Source of the DNA: Siphonodentalium dalli | Taxonomy: Eukaryota; Mollusca; Scaphopoda; Gadilida; Siphonodentaliidae | Length of the DNA stretch: 64,000 bases | Reading direction: 5' to 3' | NCBI GenBank assembly: GCA_032622095.1 | Contig: CP136067.1 | Coordinates: 91,190,707 to 91,254,706 of the forward strand | Shown here: positions 45,081-56,964 of the stretch, piece by piece | Layout of the letters: each line of letters starts with the position of its first letter | Position numbering within the stretch: position 1 is the stretch's first letter | Translations under genes and position numbers: made by a program | The notes under the pieces: model-generated | The model's database searches: none | Told to the model about the DNA's origin: nothing | What the model saw: only the letters and a program-made list of their open reading frames with translations

Positions 45081-48000
45081 ATGACTTGTTCGATACAACA
45101 ATATAGGGCAGCAGTTGGGGTTTTTGATCTGAAGAAAAAGACACCGAATACCCTTGTGGTTAGAGGCGAATCCCTGAAATATAGCTTCCGAGCACAAAAT
45201 CTTAAATTATTATTCATCTCAACATTTTTCATACTGATATTATCAGGTGATATTGAAATCAACCCTGGTCCTGCCACCAGCGAAAATAACCACACAATTT
45301 CAATTTTCCATTACAACATCAGAAGTATTAGAAATAAATTAGAAAAGATTGTTGATACCATTAACGATTTCGATGTGCTGTGTTTTAGTGAAACTCACCT
45401 GGACCCATCATTCTGTTCGGATAGTCTAAAAATTCCGGGTTATCAAGACCCTGTTCGGAAAGATCGCGACTCTCGAGGTGGAGGTATATGTGTTATGTTC
45501 GCGACCCATATAATATACAGGCGGAGACATGAACTAGAATTTGACTCATCAATACTTTGGTTTGAATTATTTTCAAAAAAAAGCCATATTATGCTAGGAA
45601 TGTCATATAGATCAGATCAGTTCTGCGATCCAAAATACTGGGAATACCTAGAGACATCGACTTCAGATGCACTTGACATATCAGAAAATATTATTATCAC
45701 GGGGGACTACAATTCCAATCTCCTAGATGCATCTTCTAAGTTGAAAGAAATCATAGACCGATATAGCATAAAAAATGTTATAACATCTCCTACAAGAATA
45801 TCACGCTCATCGAGCACGCTATTAGATCCAATTATTATCAGCAATTCGTTTCGTGTACTAGAAGCCGATGTAATCAATCCTGGAGTCTCTGACCATTTGG
45901 GTGTATATGTGTCATTATCCTATGATTACTCAAATGTGACATCTTTTCGCAGAGTAGTGTGGAACTACTCCAGAGCAAATTTCGGAAGAGCCAATGAATT
46001 GCTCGGAAACACAAACTGGGATGATCTCATATCGGGTCTTGACATCGATTCAGCCACAATAATTTTCCAAAATAAATTTAATTCAATAATGCGAGAAACA
46101 GTCCCCCAATCATCTGTTACGGTTCGACCTAAGGACAAAATCTGGTTTAATTCAGAAATCCGAAGAGAAATTCGCAAACGTGAAAGATTACGAACCAAAG
46201 CTCTAAGAAACAATAACCCCGATACTTGGCAAAATTATAAGCATTCCAGAAACAAAGTAAATAATATGAAAAAGTACGCCAAATCCAAATTTGAAGAAAA
46301 ATTGGAAGACCGCGTGAAGGGATCTTCATCGCCTCGCGATTTCTGGCAACTAATAAATTACCTCCTTTGTAAAAAGAAAACAACGAATATTCCGCCCCTG
46401 TACTGCTCCAGCGACAATATAAATACCGTAAATGTAAATGGAAAACTATACGCAACCGATGATCTAGATAAGGCCAACATACTGAACAAGAGCTTCATTT
46501 CAAATTCATCGATACATGACTCAAATCACAGTTTACCTTTTTTAAATTCTCGTTGTAGCAATACTATGAACGACTTTGAGTCCACCGAAGACGAAATAAT
46601 TTTAGCAATTAAATCTCTAAAATTAAACAAGGCCAATGGCCACGATGGAATTAGTGCGAGAATGCTTCAAGCCACGGCTAAAAAAATTGCTTATCCTTTA
46701 AATTTACTCTTCCGAAAATCATTCGATACCACAAAATTTCCTTCTATATGGAAAAAGGCAAATGTTGTTCCCATCTTTAAAAAAGACGACTCCGCTGATA
46801 GTAAGAACTATCGCCCCATCTCGCTTCTACCATGCATTGGAAAGATATTCGAAAAAGTTGTCTTAAAACAGATCAGGAAGTTCTTTAATGAAAATGAACT
46901 AATATACTCACGCCAATCGGGTTTCATGCCAGGGCAAAGTACATCTCATCAACTCATAGATCTATATAATCACCTGAGCCAATCTCTCGACAATGGCTTA
47001 TATACGTGTTCTACTTTCTGTGATATATCGAAGGCATTCGAGAGAGTTTGGCACAGAGGATTGGTACATAAACTGTCTAGTTATGGCGTGCGAGGGAAAC
47101 CATTGAAATGGATAGAAAATTATCTAAGAAACCGCCAGCAGCGCGTATTAGTAAACGACAGCTTTTCTGATTATGAGATCATTCCAGCGGGCGTCCCTCA
47201 AGGCTCAATTTTAGGACCTTTTCTATTTTTAGTTTACATAAATGACCTACCTGACAACATCAGTTCCGTGACCAGAATGTACGCCGACGATACCTGTCTT
47301 ACAAATAGCCACAACGATCTGAATGAGTTAGCACGGATTATGAAACCATAGCAACATGGTCAAAAAATTGGCTGGTCAGCTTTAATCCTTCAAAAACAAT
47401 GGGCATGTCATATTCATTGATTGGCACCTCTGGTGATATCCCTAATTTAACTTTTAATAGTGACACAATATCATTTGTTGAGACACACAAACACCTTGGT
47501 CTTGAGCTCCAATCAAATATGTCGTGGAACAATCATATAAATGCAACAATAAAGAGAGTAGCATCCCGCTTAGCACAACTTAGAAAATTTAAATTCCAAC
47601 TCGACAGGAAGACATTAGAAAATATATATAAAACATATATACTGCCTCTATATGATTACTCGGATGTAGTCTGGGCATGCGCGCCAAAATATCAATTGGA
47701 TAAACTTGACCGATTACACATTGATGCAGCCAGAATTGTCAGCGGCCTCACGCGTTCAGTATCAGATACAGACATTATGACAGAAGTCGGCTGGCCCTCG
47801 CTAAGAAAAAGGCGCGAACTTCATAAATTACAAACTATGTATAACATTGTAAATCAGAGGGCCCCTACTTACCTCACTAAAATAATACCACCCAGGATAG
47901 CCGATATATCCGAGTATGAATTCAGAAACCCCGAAAATTTTTACACATACTTCAGCAATACCGAGCACTACAAAAAGTCATTTTTTCCCTCAACAATAAA

Positions 48001-48433
48001 AGCGTGGAACGACATGCCTTCCGCAATAACAGAAGCTCCGACGATTTTCGATTTTAAAGATTATCTTAGAATAATTGATCCCACCGCTAGACCTCCAATA
48101 TATTTCTATACAGGTCGTAGGAAATATAATGTATTGCACGCCAGACTAAGAAACTATTGTAGTGATCTTCAGTCTGACAAATTTCAGAATTATATTGCAG
48201 GAAGCCCACGTTGTACGTGTGGCAACCAGTGTGAAGATGCCTATCACTACTTCTTTATGTGTCCCCACTACCAGTCAGAACGAACTGAGATGTTTCATAT
48301 GCTACACAGAGAAGGAATTAAATTAACGCACATGAACAATCTACTTGCTGGCCTCCCGAATGCTCATAACAAACAAAATGTGAAATTGTTCAAAATAGTG
48401 CAGCATTTTATCGCGGAGACTAAACGTTTCTAG
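45081..48433 (+). CDS. CR1-like LINE ORF2 with N-terminal 2A, one frameshift
   Basis: From the ATG at 45081 the frame runs to 47351; a one-base shift near 47338 connects it to 47399-48433, giving about 1115 residues. Residues 1-64 carry a hydrophobic segment and a 2A motif. The APE endonuclease follows: HYNIRSIRNK (Asn), CFSETHLD (Glu), ITGDYNSN, PGVSDHLGVY (complete SDH). Reverse transcriptase: YRPISLLPCIGK, FCDISKAFERVW (Asp), GVPQGSILGPFLFLVYINDL, MYADDTCLT (Asp-Asp). The C-terminal region has FPSTIKAWNDMP and a CTCG..H..C zinc knuckle. All catalytic residues I can see are intact, so this is a young copy spoiled mainly by one frameshift. The function is target-primed reverse transcription of its own RNA. 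A separate ORF1 was not found immediately upstream. Confidence 0.9.
45201..45272 (+). other. 2A ribosome-skipping motif at the ORF2 N terminus
   Basis: Residues 41-64 are a leucine/isoleucine/phenylalanine-rich stretch ending SGDIEINPGP, where GDIEINPGP fits the 2A consensus D(V/I)ExNPGP. The glycine-proline skip site would be between residues 63 and 64 (45269/45270). 2A sequences at the start of LINE ORF2 are known from sea urchin and other invertebrate CR1-type elements, where some also act as signal sequences. Confidence 0.85.
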
Positions 48434-48784
48434 TTAAATTTCAAGATAAGAAATTAGTTTATCAATTATCACATGTTTTCCTTTTCCTTTCGCCTCACCA
48501 TAGAATGCAACTCGGCGTTGGCACCCCCCCCCCCCACCAATCACTCTCACTGACTCACTCTCATCCTTCCTCAATGAATTGTTACAATCTGCCATCATCA
48601 CCTTTCTCATTCACCACGTGCAGCTGTAAATAAGTTACTTATTGTGCCATTTTGTTAAACAAATTGTTTGTATCAATGTATACCGGAGAGGGGCTCATTA
48701 AGTTTTGTAACTTGTGCCCCAATCCATTTTGTATTATACTACAAATAAAATATGTTTAAAAAAAAAAAAAAATAAAAAAAAAAA
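48434..48784 (+). mobile_element. 3' UTR of the 2A LINE: stem-loop, AATAAA and A-tail
   Basis: GGGGC (48690-48694) pairs with GCCCC (48716-48720). Inside it, AAGTT (48700-48704) pairs with AACTT (48709-48713) around TTGT. AATAAA is at 48744-48749 and the A-rich tail at 48758-48784. A C-run of about 10 lies near 48525. The stem-loop is a candidate recognition site for the element's own reverse transcriptase. Confidence 0.7.
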
Positions 48785-48786
48785 TA

Positions 48787-48902
48787 TATATAAATGCATC
48801 ATGCAAATTTAATATATACTTGTTATGTTACTGGTCAATCGTAAATATATATAATATAGTTATGATCGGCAGGAATAATTTAATAATATATAAACATTTA
48901 TG

Positions 48903-48941
<39 letters not shown>

Positions 48942-49160
48942 CAACTGCGTCATTAATACTGAGTCACCGTTTTTGCTGTATAAATGCATCAAGTAAATTA
49001 ATATATACATGTTCTTTTTTTCTTTTCTTTTTATCCGATCGTAACTATATAATATTAATATAGTTATAATCTGGCAGGAAAAATAAAACATACATGTATG
49101 CATATAAACAATGCACTTATGTATAATATATATCCAATAAACTGTAGCATTAACTCAGTC
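48787..49160. repeat. AT-rich tandem duplication, period ~190 bp, with TA microsatellite
   Basis: 'ataaatgcatca' begins copies at about 48791 and 48980. Each continues with 'ttaatatatac.tgtt', 'tatagttat.atc.ggcagga' and 'cttatgtataatatatat'. The first copy holds a (TA)n run near 48907-48938. Confidence 0.7.
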
Positions 49161-49439
49161 ACAACCTCAGAGTAGAGCATACTGCAATAACATTGGAGAA
49201 CAAATCCATGTATAACTGTGCTAAACCTCATGTGATGTGATAGAATGAGTAAACCCAATTGCAATGAATGGTAATGAAATTATGTATACTCATGCTGCGA
49301 CTGAATCTATATCAAATTCAAAAAATGGAAATTAAATTATGTATAATTATGCGGAATTTCATAATGTGTTTGAATATATACGTTTCACTATTCTCATACT
49401 AGATGTATGATACTCTTACTAATATATAATAATTCAGTG

Positions 49440-49690
49440 ATATCCAGGTACCATACAGTAATGCCATAATTGATCTACTCCTTAACTGCGGTGGAGTTGT
49501 GGGTGATTTTTCGGGATTTGGTCGGGGGTGTGGCTGGTTGCCATTCATCCGAGGGCTCTCGACGAGAGTTTTCCGATGGATCACGGCAGGCCATACTTCC
49601 GACTGGGTTATGGAGAGTTGCCCATCTTTCTGGTGTGGTTGTGGGGTCGATTGGTTGGAGCATTGCCGTATAACAGTATATGCACTATAT
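49440..49690. repeat. Hairpin-bearing repeat, copy 1
   Basis: It shares order and spacing with 50331-50600: 'ttatgggtg..ttttcgg', 'ggcttg.tgccattcatc', a hairpin, 'gatgga', 'cgg..ggccata.ttccgactggg' and 'ggtt..ggtcg'. Here the hairpin arms GAGGGCTCTC and GAGAGTTTTC pair through G-U in RNA. Coding-looking frames on both strands are unsupported. Confidence 0.6.
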
Positions 49691-50330
49691 TTTAATTATA
49701 ACAAGTAATGCCACCTCCCCCATTCACCCATATTGCTAATATGTAAAGACCTCTCAATGGAGCAACCGAAATATGAGGAAACGGCATTCTCACCTTGCGA
49801 TCAACAATCAACAAAGCCATCGTCTAAGTCAAAAAGACAAATTTCCACAAATAAAATTATTTGAGTTGCAAAATAAAGATACGGACGGTGTTGGCAGTGG
49901 GTATCTATACTGTTAAAATATTAACCTCCGTCATAAATTGCCATAGACAGAAGAGAAAAACAAAACAAAATTAAATAAATAAATAAAGAGCGTTTATATC
50001 AGTTGTGTGTGATTAACCAATATAATTGCACTGTGTCATCTAGACTAAACAGAAGCAAAACTTATGTAACATAAGCAGGCTCTTGTTTACATACACAATC
50101 GTATGTCTTGACGACACTATACCATACTGCTATCCGCTGATTATGTCTGGCAATTGCATGTTTTGATATTTCTTCTGTTAGTGGCAATTTGAACAATTAT
50201 GAATATTTCGCAGCGAACGCCGCCCGTGCCTTTAAGCTAAAGTAAGACAATTCCATGTCCAGAAAACCATGCTACCAAATTTGAATGTGGCTAAGATGAG
50301 ACCAAGCTGGATGATGAGCATATAAACATA
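49691..50330. other. No recognisable gene
   Basis: AT-rich DNA between the two hairpin-bearing repeats, with no domain or RNA gene seen. Confidence 0.4.
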
Positions 50331-50600
50331 TTGTACAGTGGTGCTCTAATTAATCGACTCCTGAGCCACGGCAGAGTTATGGGTGGCTTTTCGGAGTGTG
50401 GTTGGGGTTTGGCTTGCTGCCATTCATCGGAAAGCTCTCACCGAGAGCTTTCTGATGGATGTCGGCGGGCCATATTTCCGACTGGGCCCCGAGGGTTTGC
50501 CCGTGGTTCTGCTTTGGTTGGTTGGTCGGTCGGTTGCTTGAGGTATTACTGTGCCTGTGCTCTTATTGCTGAAGCTTCAAAATATGACGCCTTACTTAGA
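50331..50600. repeat. Hairpin-bearing repeat, copy 2
   Basis: The hairpin GAAAGCTCTC (50430-50439) / GAGAGCTTTC (50443-50452) is a perfect 10-bp stem with a 3-nt loop, inside a GC-richer segment matching 49440-49690. The offset between copies is about 890 bp. Confidence 0.6.
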
Positions 50601-51904
50601 AATATACATGTATAGTTACAACTCCCTCCCCCCATTTCAATGTACCGGTACAATTGATACATATTAAATTTTCCACATTTTATCTTATCCTAGCTCTGTT
50701 ATATGATGAAGACAAACAGCCTAATTTAAAATTTAATCATCACCCCCACCGACAAGCCTGATAAATATTAAGGAAGCCAGCTCAGAACATTTTGAAGTAC
50801 ATATAATATAAATACCTTAATAGTAATAAAATTATCAAACTGTCTAAAATTAATTTAGTTAGTCTTAGATGTATCTAAAACTGGGATATGTATGGCATAC
50901 AGTTAGACAATTGAGTCATTTTCTGCCTTCACTATCTTAAATAGCATGGTCGGTCACCTTGGTGTAATAAATTATGTATACATGGAGTGTGGATTGGCTT
51001 TAAATATGTAATGATGATCATCTGATGTTTTCATCAAAGACATCCACCAGTTCAATTTTGGATTGAATAATTTAATCGAGCTCAGAATTGCCTCAGATAC
51101 AAGCATTTTTTGTCATGGTAAGCCGACACCAGTTTTTGAGTCTGGTTTACGAACACCTCTTACAACTTTTTTTCCAAAAACAAAAACAAAAACAAACAAA
51201 ATCCCAAAATTATTTACAAGAATACTGACTTTCATGTGCTGTCGCATCCGGTTCTGCTTATGATCATTCACAGATCCATATTTTCATGTATTTCATGACA
51301 TGATATGTCTTGTTTGGTTCCGAATTTCATTCAAAAACATTATTTCACAATTTTTGTCAAATTTATGTAAAATTCCACGATTTACTTTATATAAGTTGGG
51401 GGGGGGGGGGGGGGACAATTTTTGTTAATTTTATTTTAATTTTTTTCCTTCCTGCATCTACTTTTTTTCTCCCCACATGTTCGTAAACCAGACATAAGAA
51501 GTTGGTGTTGCCTAACCAAGTGGTCATAAGAAAATAAGGGTAAATAATCGAGAAATGTTATTTCATCTCAGCAGGCTGAAAATTATGTAAAAAATTCAAA
51601 TTCATTTGACTACCCCACCCCGAACTAATTATATCTATTGCATACTACGGTAAAGGTACAACTACATATGAGTGGTTACTAAAAGTTTGCACACCACCCA
51701 TTACTAGTATTTAAACTATTACATAGATCTACCAGTGCAAATAGTTAGATCCTTTTATAATAAATACATACAACTTATGATTAACCAACCCATAAATGTC
51801 TATCATCATATGTCGTAGTGATGACTGAGGAATCGATTATTAAGTGTATTATTATAATAACGAGATGGGAGGCTAAGTGACTAGTTTCGGATGTTGATAA
51901 CTTG
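50601..51904. other. No recognisable gene; long G-run
   Basis: A run of about 16 G lies near 51399-51414. No coding, RNA or transposon signature was seen. Confidence 0.4.
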
Positions 51905-52048
51905 ATATCCAGACAGACATTCATGACAGGAATTTGTATGACGCCCACTGCAAGGAACATACAGTAGAGGACTACGAACTGAAGCAGCTAGTATGTTACT
52001 TGCAGTGGGTGTCATATGGATTCTTGTTATGGATGTCTGTCTGGATAT
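51905..52048. mobile_element. 144-bp foldback hairpin
   Basis: Arms 51905-51962 and 51991-52048 are about 84% complementary ('atatccagacagacatt' outward, 'cccactgcaag' inward) around a 28-bp loop. It is MITE-like, with no coding capacity. Confidence 0.6.
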
Positions 52049-52272
52049 GTTGACTCGAAAAGAAGGTATCAGTTGACTCGAGATTAGGTATCACTTGACT
52101 TTTTTCCGAGAGTATCAGTTGGTTTGGGTATCATTTGTCCTGCACCCACGCAGCTATATCATAAATTTAACTCTGGATTGGGTAAATTGTAAATCTTAGC
52201 TATGAATTCACATTCATAAACTTAACTCTGGATTGTGTAAATTGTAAATCACAGCTATGAATTAACATTCTT
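52049..52272. repeat. Two short tandem repeats
   Basis: 'ggtatca.ttgactcga.a' recurs about four times at 52060-52138. Next, 'cttaactctggattg.gtaaattgtaaatc.cagctatgaatt' or close variants occur twice at 52165-52272 with a ~57-bp period. Confidence 0.65.
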
Positions 52273-52758
52273 TAGAACTTGTCTTTTTACAGGAATACCT
52301 GGAACTTGACCTACCGGTAGCATTCAAATATCAGTATAAAATTCAAAGATAAATAAACTTTTAATAAAATGGAACTAATTACCTACAAAACAATTTCAGC
52401 AATTGTGTAACCTTTGTTGTGACAATATGCATGGAGAGGTAATCCAGGACTTGTCACTTGCCCCCCCCCCCCCCCCTCACATACACTTTCAAGGATAATG
52501 CTATAAATGAAACTTAAACTGGTGATTCCAAGTGGAATACCACGGTGCACATGTTTAAGTTTTAATGTTCTGTTCAGTGATTCCAGACACAATCCGCGAT
52601 GAATTAATAAATATAATACTTTCTTCGATATGTCAAACCAAACATGCGTGAAGTCATAAATATCCGAAGAACCACGTCGCGAAAACTACACAAAAAATCA
52701 AAATCAGTCAGCCAAGCATCTCTTGCAGGTGTCGATGTCGTTCTTCGCACGAGATTAT
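52273..52758. other. No recognisable gene; C-run
   Basis: A C-run of about 16 lies near 52461-52476. Nothing else was recognised. Confidence 0.4.
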
Positions 52759-53137
52759 GTTGCAGAGTTCAATAGATCATCACAATGACGATGGGTGCGT
52801 TCATAATATTTTTGTGCAGCAAGCGCCAAAACCGACTGCCTATTCAATGTTGATAGCTGATCCGCCTGATAATTAAAATGCACCCTTTCTCGTCTGGTTC
52901 AGTTTAAATAATTAACAGAACTTACTTAACAGACACTTATAATTTCTGTTGCAGAGTTCAATAGTTCATCGCAATGACGATGGGTGCGTTCATAATATTT
53001 TTCGTACAGCAAGCGCCAAAACTGACTGCTTATTCAATTTTGATAGCTGATCCGCATGATAATTTAAATTCACCCTTTCCCGTCTGGTTCAGTTTAAGTA
53101 ATTAGCAGAACTTACTTAACAGACACTTATAATTTCT
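52759..53137. repeat. Two-copy tandem duplication, 189-bp period
   Basis: 'gttgcagagttcaatag.tca' starts copies at 52759 and 52948. The copies are more than 90% identical through 'acagacacttataatttct'. The high identity indicates a recent duplication. Confidence 0.9.
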
Positions 53138-53832
53138 CATTAATCAATCGTCCATGGACCAAAAAATATAGATGGTGTTTCTATAATACGAAATGGTATA
53201 AACTATTATTTAAATAGTAAATTATATAAACGCACCACCCATCAAAGCTCTATAGACACATATTAATCTTTGCACAAATCTAACATACTTCATGAACTTG
53301 TACCATAATTTGTCCTTTTTAATACCTTTATTGTTGTTATTGCTGTTGTTATTTTGCTCTGTATCGACATACTCTGACTCTTTATATCTCAGTTCCCACC
53401 CAATTCATATTTTTTTTCTTCATAAATGCTCACCCGATCAAAATGATGCCAAAGCCAAAGTACTTATACCATTCTTATCATTTAGCTTATAAATGGAAAT
53501 TTGCCTCGTTATTCGCGCCGTGAACTTGGGAAAATCCGTGGTCACTAACAGAAATAAACGTTGTTTTTAGCTTAAAATTCAATTAGAAAACTCTTTCCCC
53601 TAAACAACTTGAAATACTGCCATCAATTTCCCGAGTTCACAGTGTGAAGCTATCATAATTAATATACCCACGAAAGAAATTTCTTCCCATGCATGAAAAA
53701 AAAAATGTCTTACCTTGTCTAAAATTATTTTCAGGTGCAACGTCGTGTGCATACCGTACTTAAACCACGGGTATATGCTAACTGATTTGAATAAGGGCAC
53801 ATATGTTATATCAACTATCATCAAATCACATA
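53138..53832. other. No recognisable gene
   Basis: Part of this stretch may be the 5' UTR of the following LINE, whose 5' boundary cannot be seen. Confidence 0.35.
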
Positions 53833-56800
53833 ATGGCCACAAATAACGTAACACTGAGTGAGGTTAGGGAAGCGCCTAATTTCGATCTTGCCGCCAAATG
53901 GGCTAGCCTAGAGGAAGACGAAGAACCAACTTTGTCCATTTGTGATAAAAACAATTGCCGTTACTTCTCAACTTTACAAGCAAAAGATATTCTCAACAAG
54001 AAGAATAAACTGTCAATGTTTGGTCTTAACTGCAGAAGCATCAATGCAAATTTTGAAAATTTACAAAACTTTTATGTGACATGAAAATCAATGACAACAA
54101 TCTTGATATAATAGCGCTAACCGAAACATTTAAAATACATCAAGCATCGGACTTTATACTCTCCGGTTATCATCCCATAGAATTTAAATCAAGGCCTGAT
54201 CACGATGGTGGTAGGGGTGGTGTTGGTATTTGCATAAGAGACACTATTACGTATAAAAATATACCCGATCTATCAATATTTATCCCACATGTTATTGGAA
54301 CGGTGTTCATTGAGCTTGAATTCGGAAAACATGAAATATATATCATAGGATGTATTTATAGACTTAACAAGGCACCAAAAGCTCACTTTGACAAGTTTGC
54401 CTCTAAATTCGACGAAATCTTAGATATAATTAAAAATCATAAGACTTATATAATCGGCGATTTCAATATCGATCTACTAAATTTCGATGCGCACAATAAA
54501 ACAGACGACTTTTTAAACAATGTATTCACACGAGGATTCGTGCCCATGATAACAAAACCGACAAGAATGACCGATCACTCAGCGACCCTTATCGATCATA
54601 TATACACAAATAATCTTCGAAACGAGCACTGCTCTGGTATAGTTATATACATGTGATTTGTCAGATCACTTTGGGGTATTTCTCACTGACACCGAAGGTC
54701 ATAACGGACATAACCGATTAAAAACCCCACATGAAACCATGCGCACTCCCCGACGAAACTTTTCCCAAGAAAATATTAATAAATTCAACGATACTCTTAA
54801 ATCGTGTAATTTCCATTCGGTTTGTGATTGTAATAATGTAGATCAAGCATACGAAAACTTTTTGGATATCTATCTGACAGCATACAACGTTGCTTTTCCG
54901 CCCATTACCCGAAACATACCCAAAAATTTATCTAACGCGAACCATGGATGACCACCGGATTAAGAAGATCTTCACTTAAGAAACAAGAACTATATACCCG
55001 TAAACTAAGCTCGCCTTCCTCCATCCATACGAATTCCTACCTCAAATATCGACAACTATATAACAAACTTATCCGGAAAAGTAGAAGCATGTATTACTGT
55101 GAAATATTAGAAAAGAATAAGTATAGTTAAAAGAAACATGGAAGACCATCAAAGGTGCAATAAAACGAGACAAAAATACGGACGGATACCCGAATGTTCT
55201 ACATGATATCAACATACAGTTTACAAATCCTGACACTATCGCTGAAAAATTTAATGACTATTTTTCCAATATAGGTCAAAAAACCACAGAACTTATTGAA
55301 AATCACACAGATGTAAACTTCCTCGATTATTTAACGAATAGACAAAGCAACGAGCTAAATATTACGCCCACCACAATCCAAGAGGTTATTTTAACTGCTA
55401 CTCAATGAATGGAAAAACCAGCAGTGACTTCAATGGAATATCTACAAAACTGATGAAGGAAACCATATTTTCTGTAGCACCAGCATTAAAGCATATATTC
55501 AACTTGTCGTTCAAACAAGGTAATGTTCCCAACAAAATGAAAATAGCTAAAGTTGTACCAATACCGAAACATTGTGAAAAGGGGGATATAAACAATTATC
55601 GTCCAATAAGCATTCTTCCCGCAATTTCTAAACTACTCGAAAAACTCATGCAAAAACGTTTAGTTGATTTTCTTAATGAATCGGACATCTTATTTAAACA
55701 TCAGTACGGATTTCGCCCACACCATTCAACTTTTCATCCCATCATTCATCTACTGGATCATGTTGTGAAAAATAACGACAAGCCCACGAAAGATTCCACC
55801 GTAGGCCTTTTTCTTGATCTGTCCAAAGCTTTTGACACAATAAACCACGAAATCTTACTTACAAAAATTTAACATTATGGAATTAGAGGCATGTCAAACA
55901 ACTGGTTTCGAAGCTATCTCAATGAGAGACGGCAATACGTAGAATTCAATGGAAGCAAGTCAAATCTCCTTAAAACATCATGTGGTGTTCCTCATGGGTC
56001 CTTACTCGGGCCCATAATTTTTCTCCTCTACGTGAACGATATGTCAAATTCAACTACCATGGATCTCTTATCATATGCCGACGATACAACCCTTATGGCC
56101 AGTGGACAAAATGAAGCGTTAATCCAAAGTTATGTCAATAACGAATTAAGAAATCTATCTGACTGGTGTTGCTGCAACAAACTAGCCATCAATGCTAACA
56201 ACAGCAATTATATGCTCTTGCATTCACAAAACAATGACAAAAAATGGAATACAATTAAAATATATCTCAATGGAGCCGAACTTCGACGGATAGGGAACAT
56301 GCGGAACGAATCGTCTGCCAAATATTTAGGTATCCATATAGATGAAAACCTGACCTTTAATAAACACATTTCTATTGTATGCTCAAAAATGGCACATGCA
56401 ATTTATTGCATTAATAAAGTTAAACATTTTCTCCCGAGCAAGGCTCTCAAAACATTATACTTCGCCCTAATTCAAAGCCACTTAGTTTATGGCAGCCAAA
56501 TATGGGGACATGTATCGGCAGTGAAGAAACTATATTTATTACAAAAACGAGCCATCAGAATTATATGTAACAAAAAATATAGAAGTCACACCGATCCTCT
56601 TTTCAAACAAGAAAACATTTTTAAAATAGATGATTTACATAAATTACATGCATCTATTTCCATGCATGATTGGTACTACGATCGCTTACCGGTGTCTTTT
56701 TCTGGTATGTATGACAAGAGAGCAGAACCAAATAGACGACAACCTAATCCTATAGTACAAAAAAAATTTAGGACCATCTCTTTTTCTAAAGTTCTCCCAT

Positions 56801-56964
56801 ACCATTCATTCCCCTTTATGTGGAATTCCCTAGAAAGTAAATATACCTCTAAACAATCAAGACATGTGTTCCGAAAACGTTTGAAAACGGATATCATTAA
56901 TACCTATTCAGTGAGCGTGCGATGCAAAACCCGAAGGTGCCCTGATTGCACAAACGATACATAA
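53833..56964 (+). pseudogene. CR1/Jockey-like LINE ORF2, several frameshifts
   Basis: The start is the ATG at 53833. APE endonuclease: FGLNCRSINANF (Asn), IALTETF (Glu), IIGDFNIDLLNF, and SDHFGVFL just after a frameshift near 54656. The linker region is broken at 54951, 55130 and 55404. Reverse transcriptase: YRPISILPAISK, LFLDLSKAFDTINH (Asp), a TAA at 55870-55872 where KLEHYGI is usual, GVPHGSLLGPIIFLLYVND, SYADDTTLMA. A post-catalytic region follows with KYLGIHIDENLTFNKHI and FPFMWNSL, ending at 56964 with a CRCPDC-like cysteine cluster (RRCPDC). The ORF1 half is not seen upstream. The copy is fairly young but inactive. Confidence 0.9.

Noticed and set aside
44711-45106. 131-codon frame overlapping the 2A LINE ORF2
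   Set aside because: Composition is hydrophobic and tyrosine-rich without ORF1-like coiled coil or RNA-binding motifs; probably 5' UTR.
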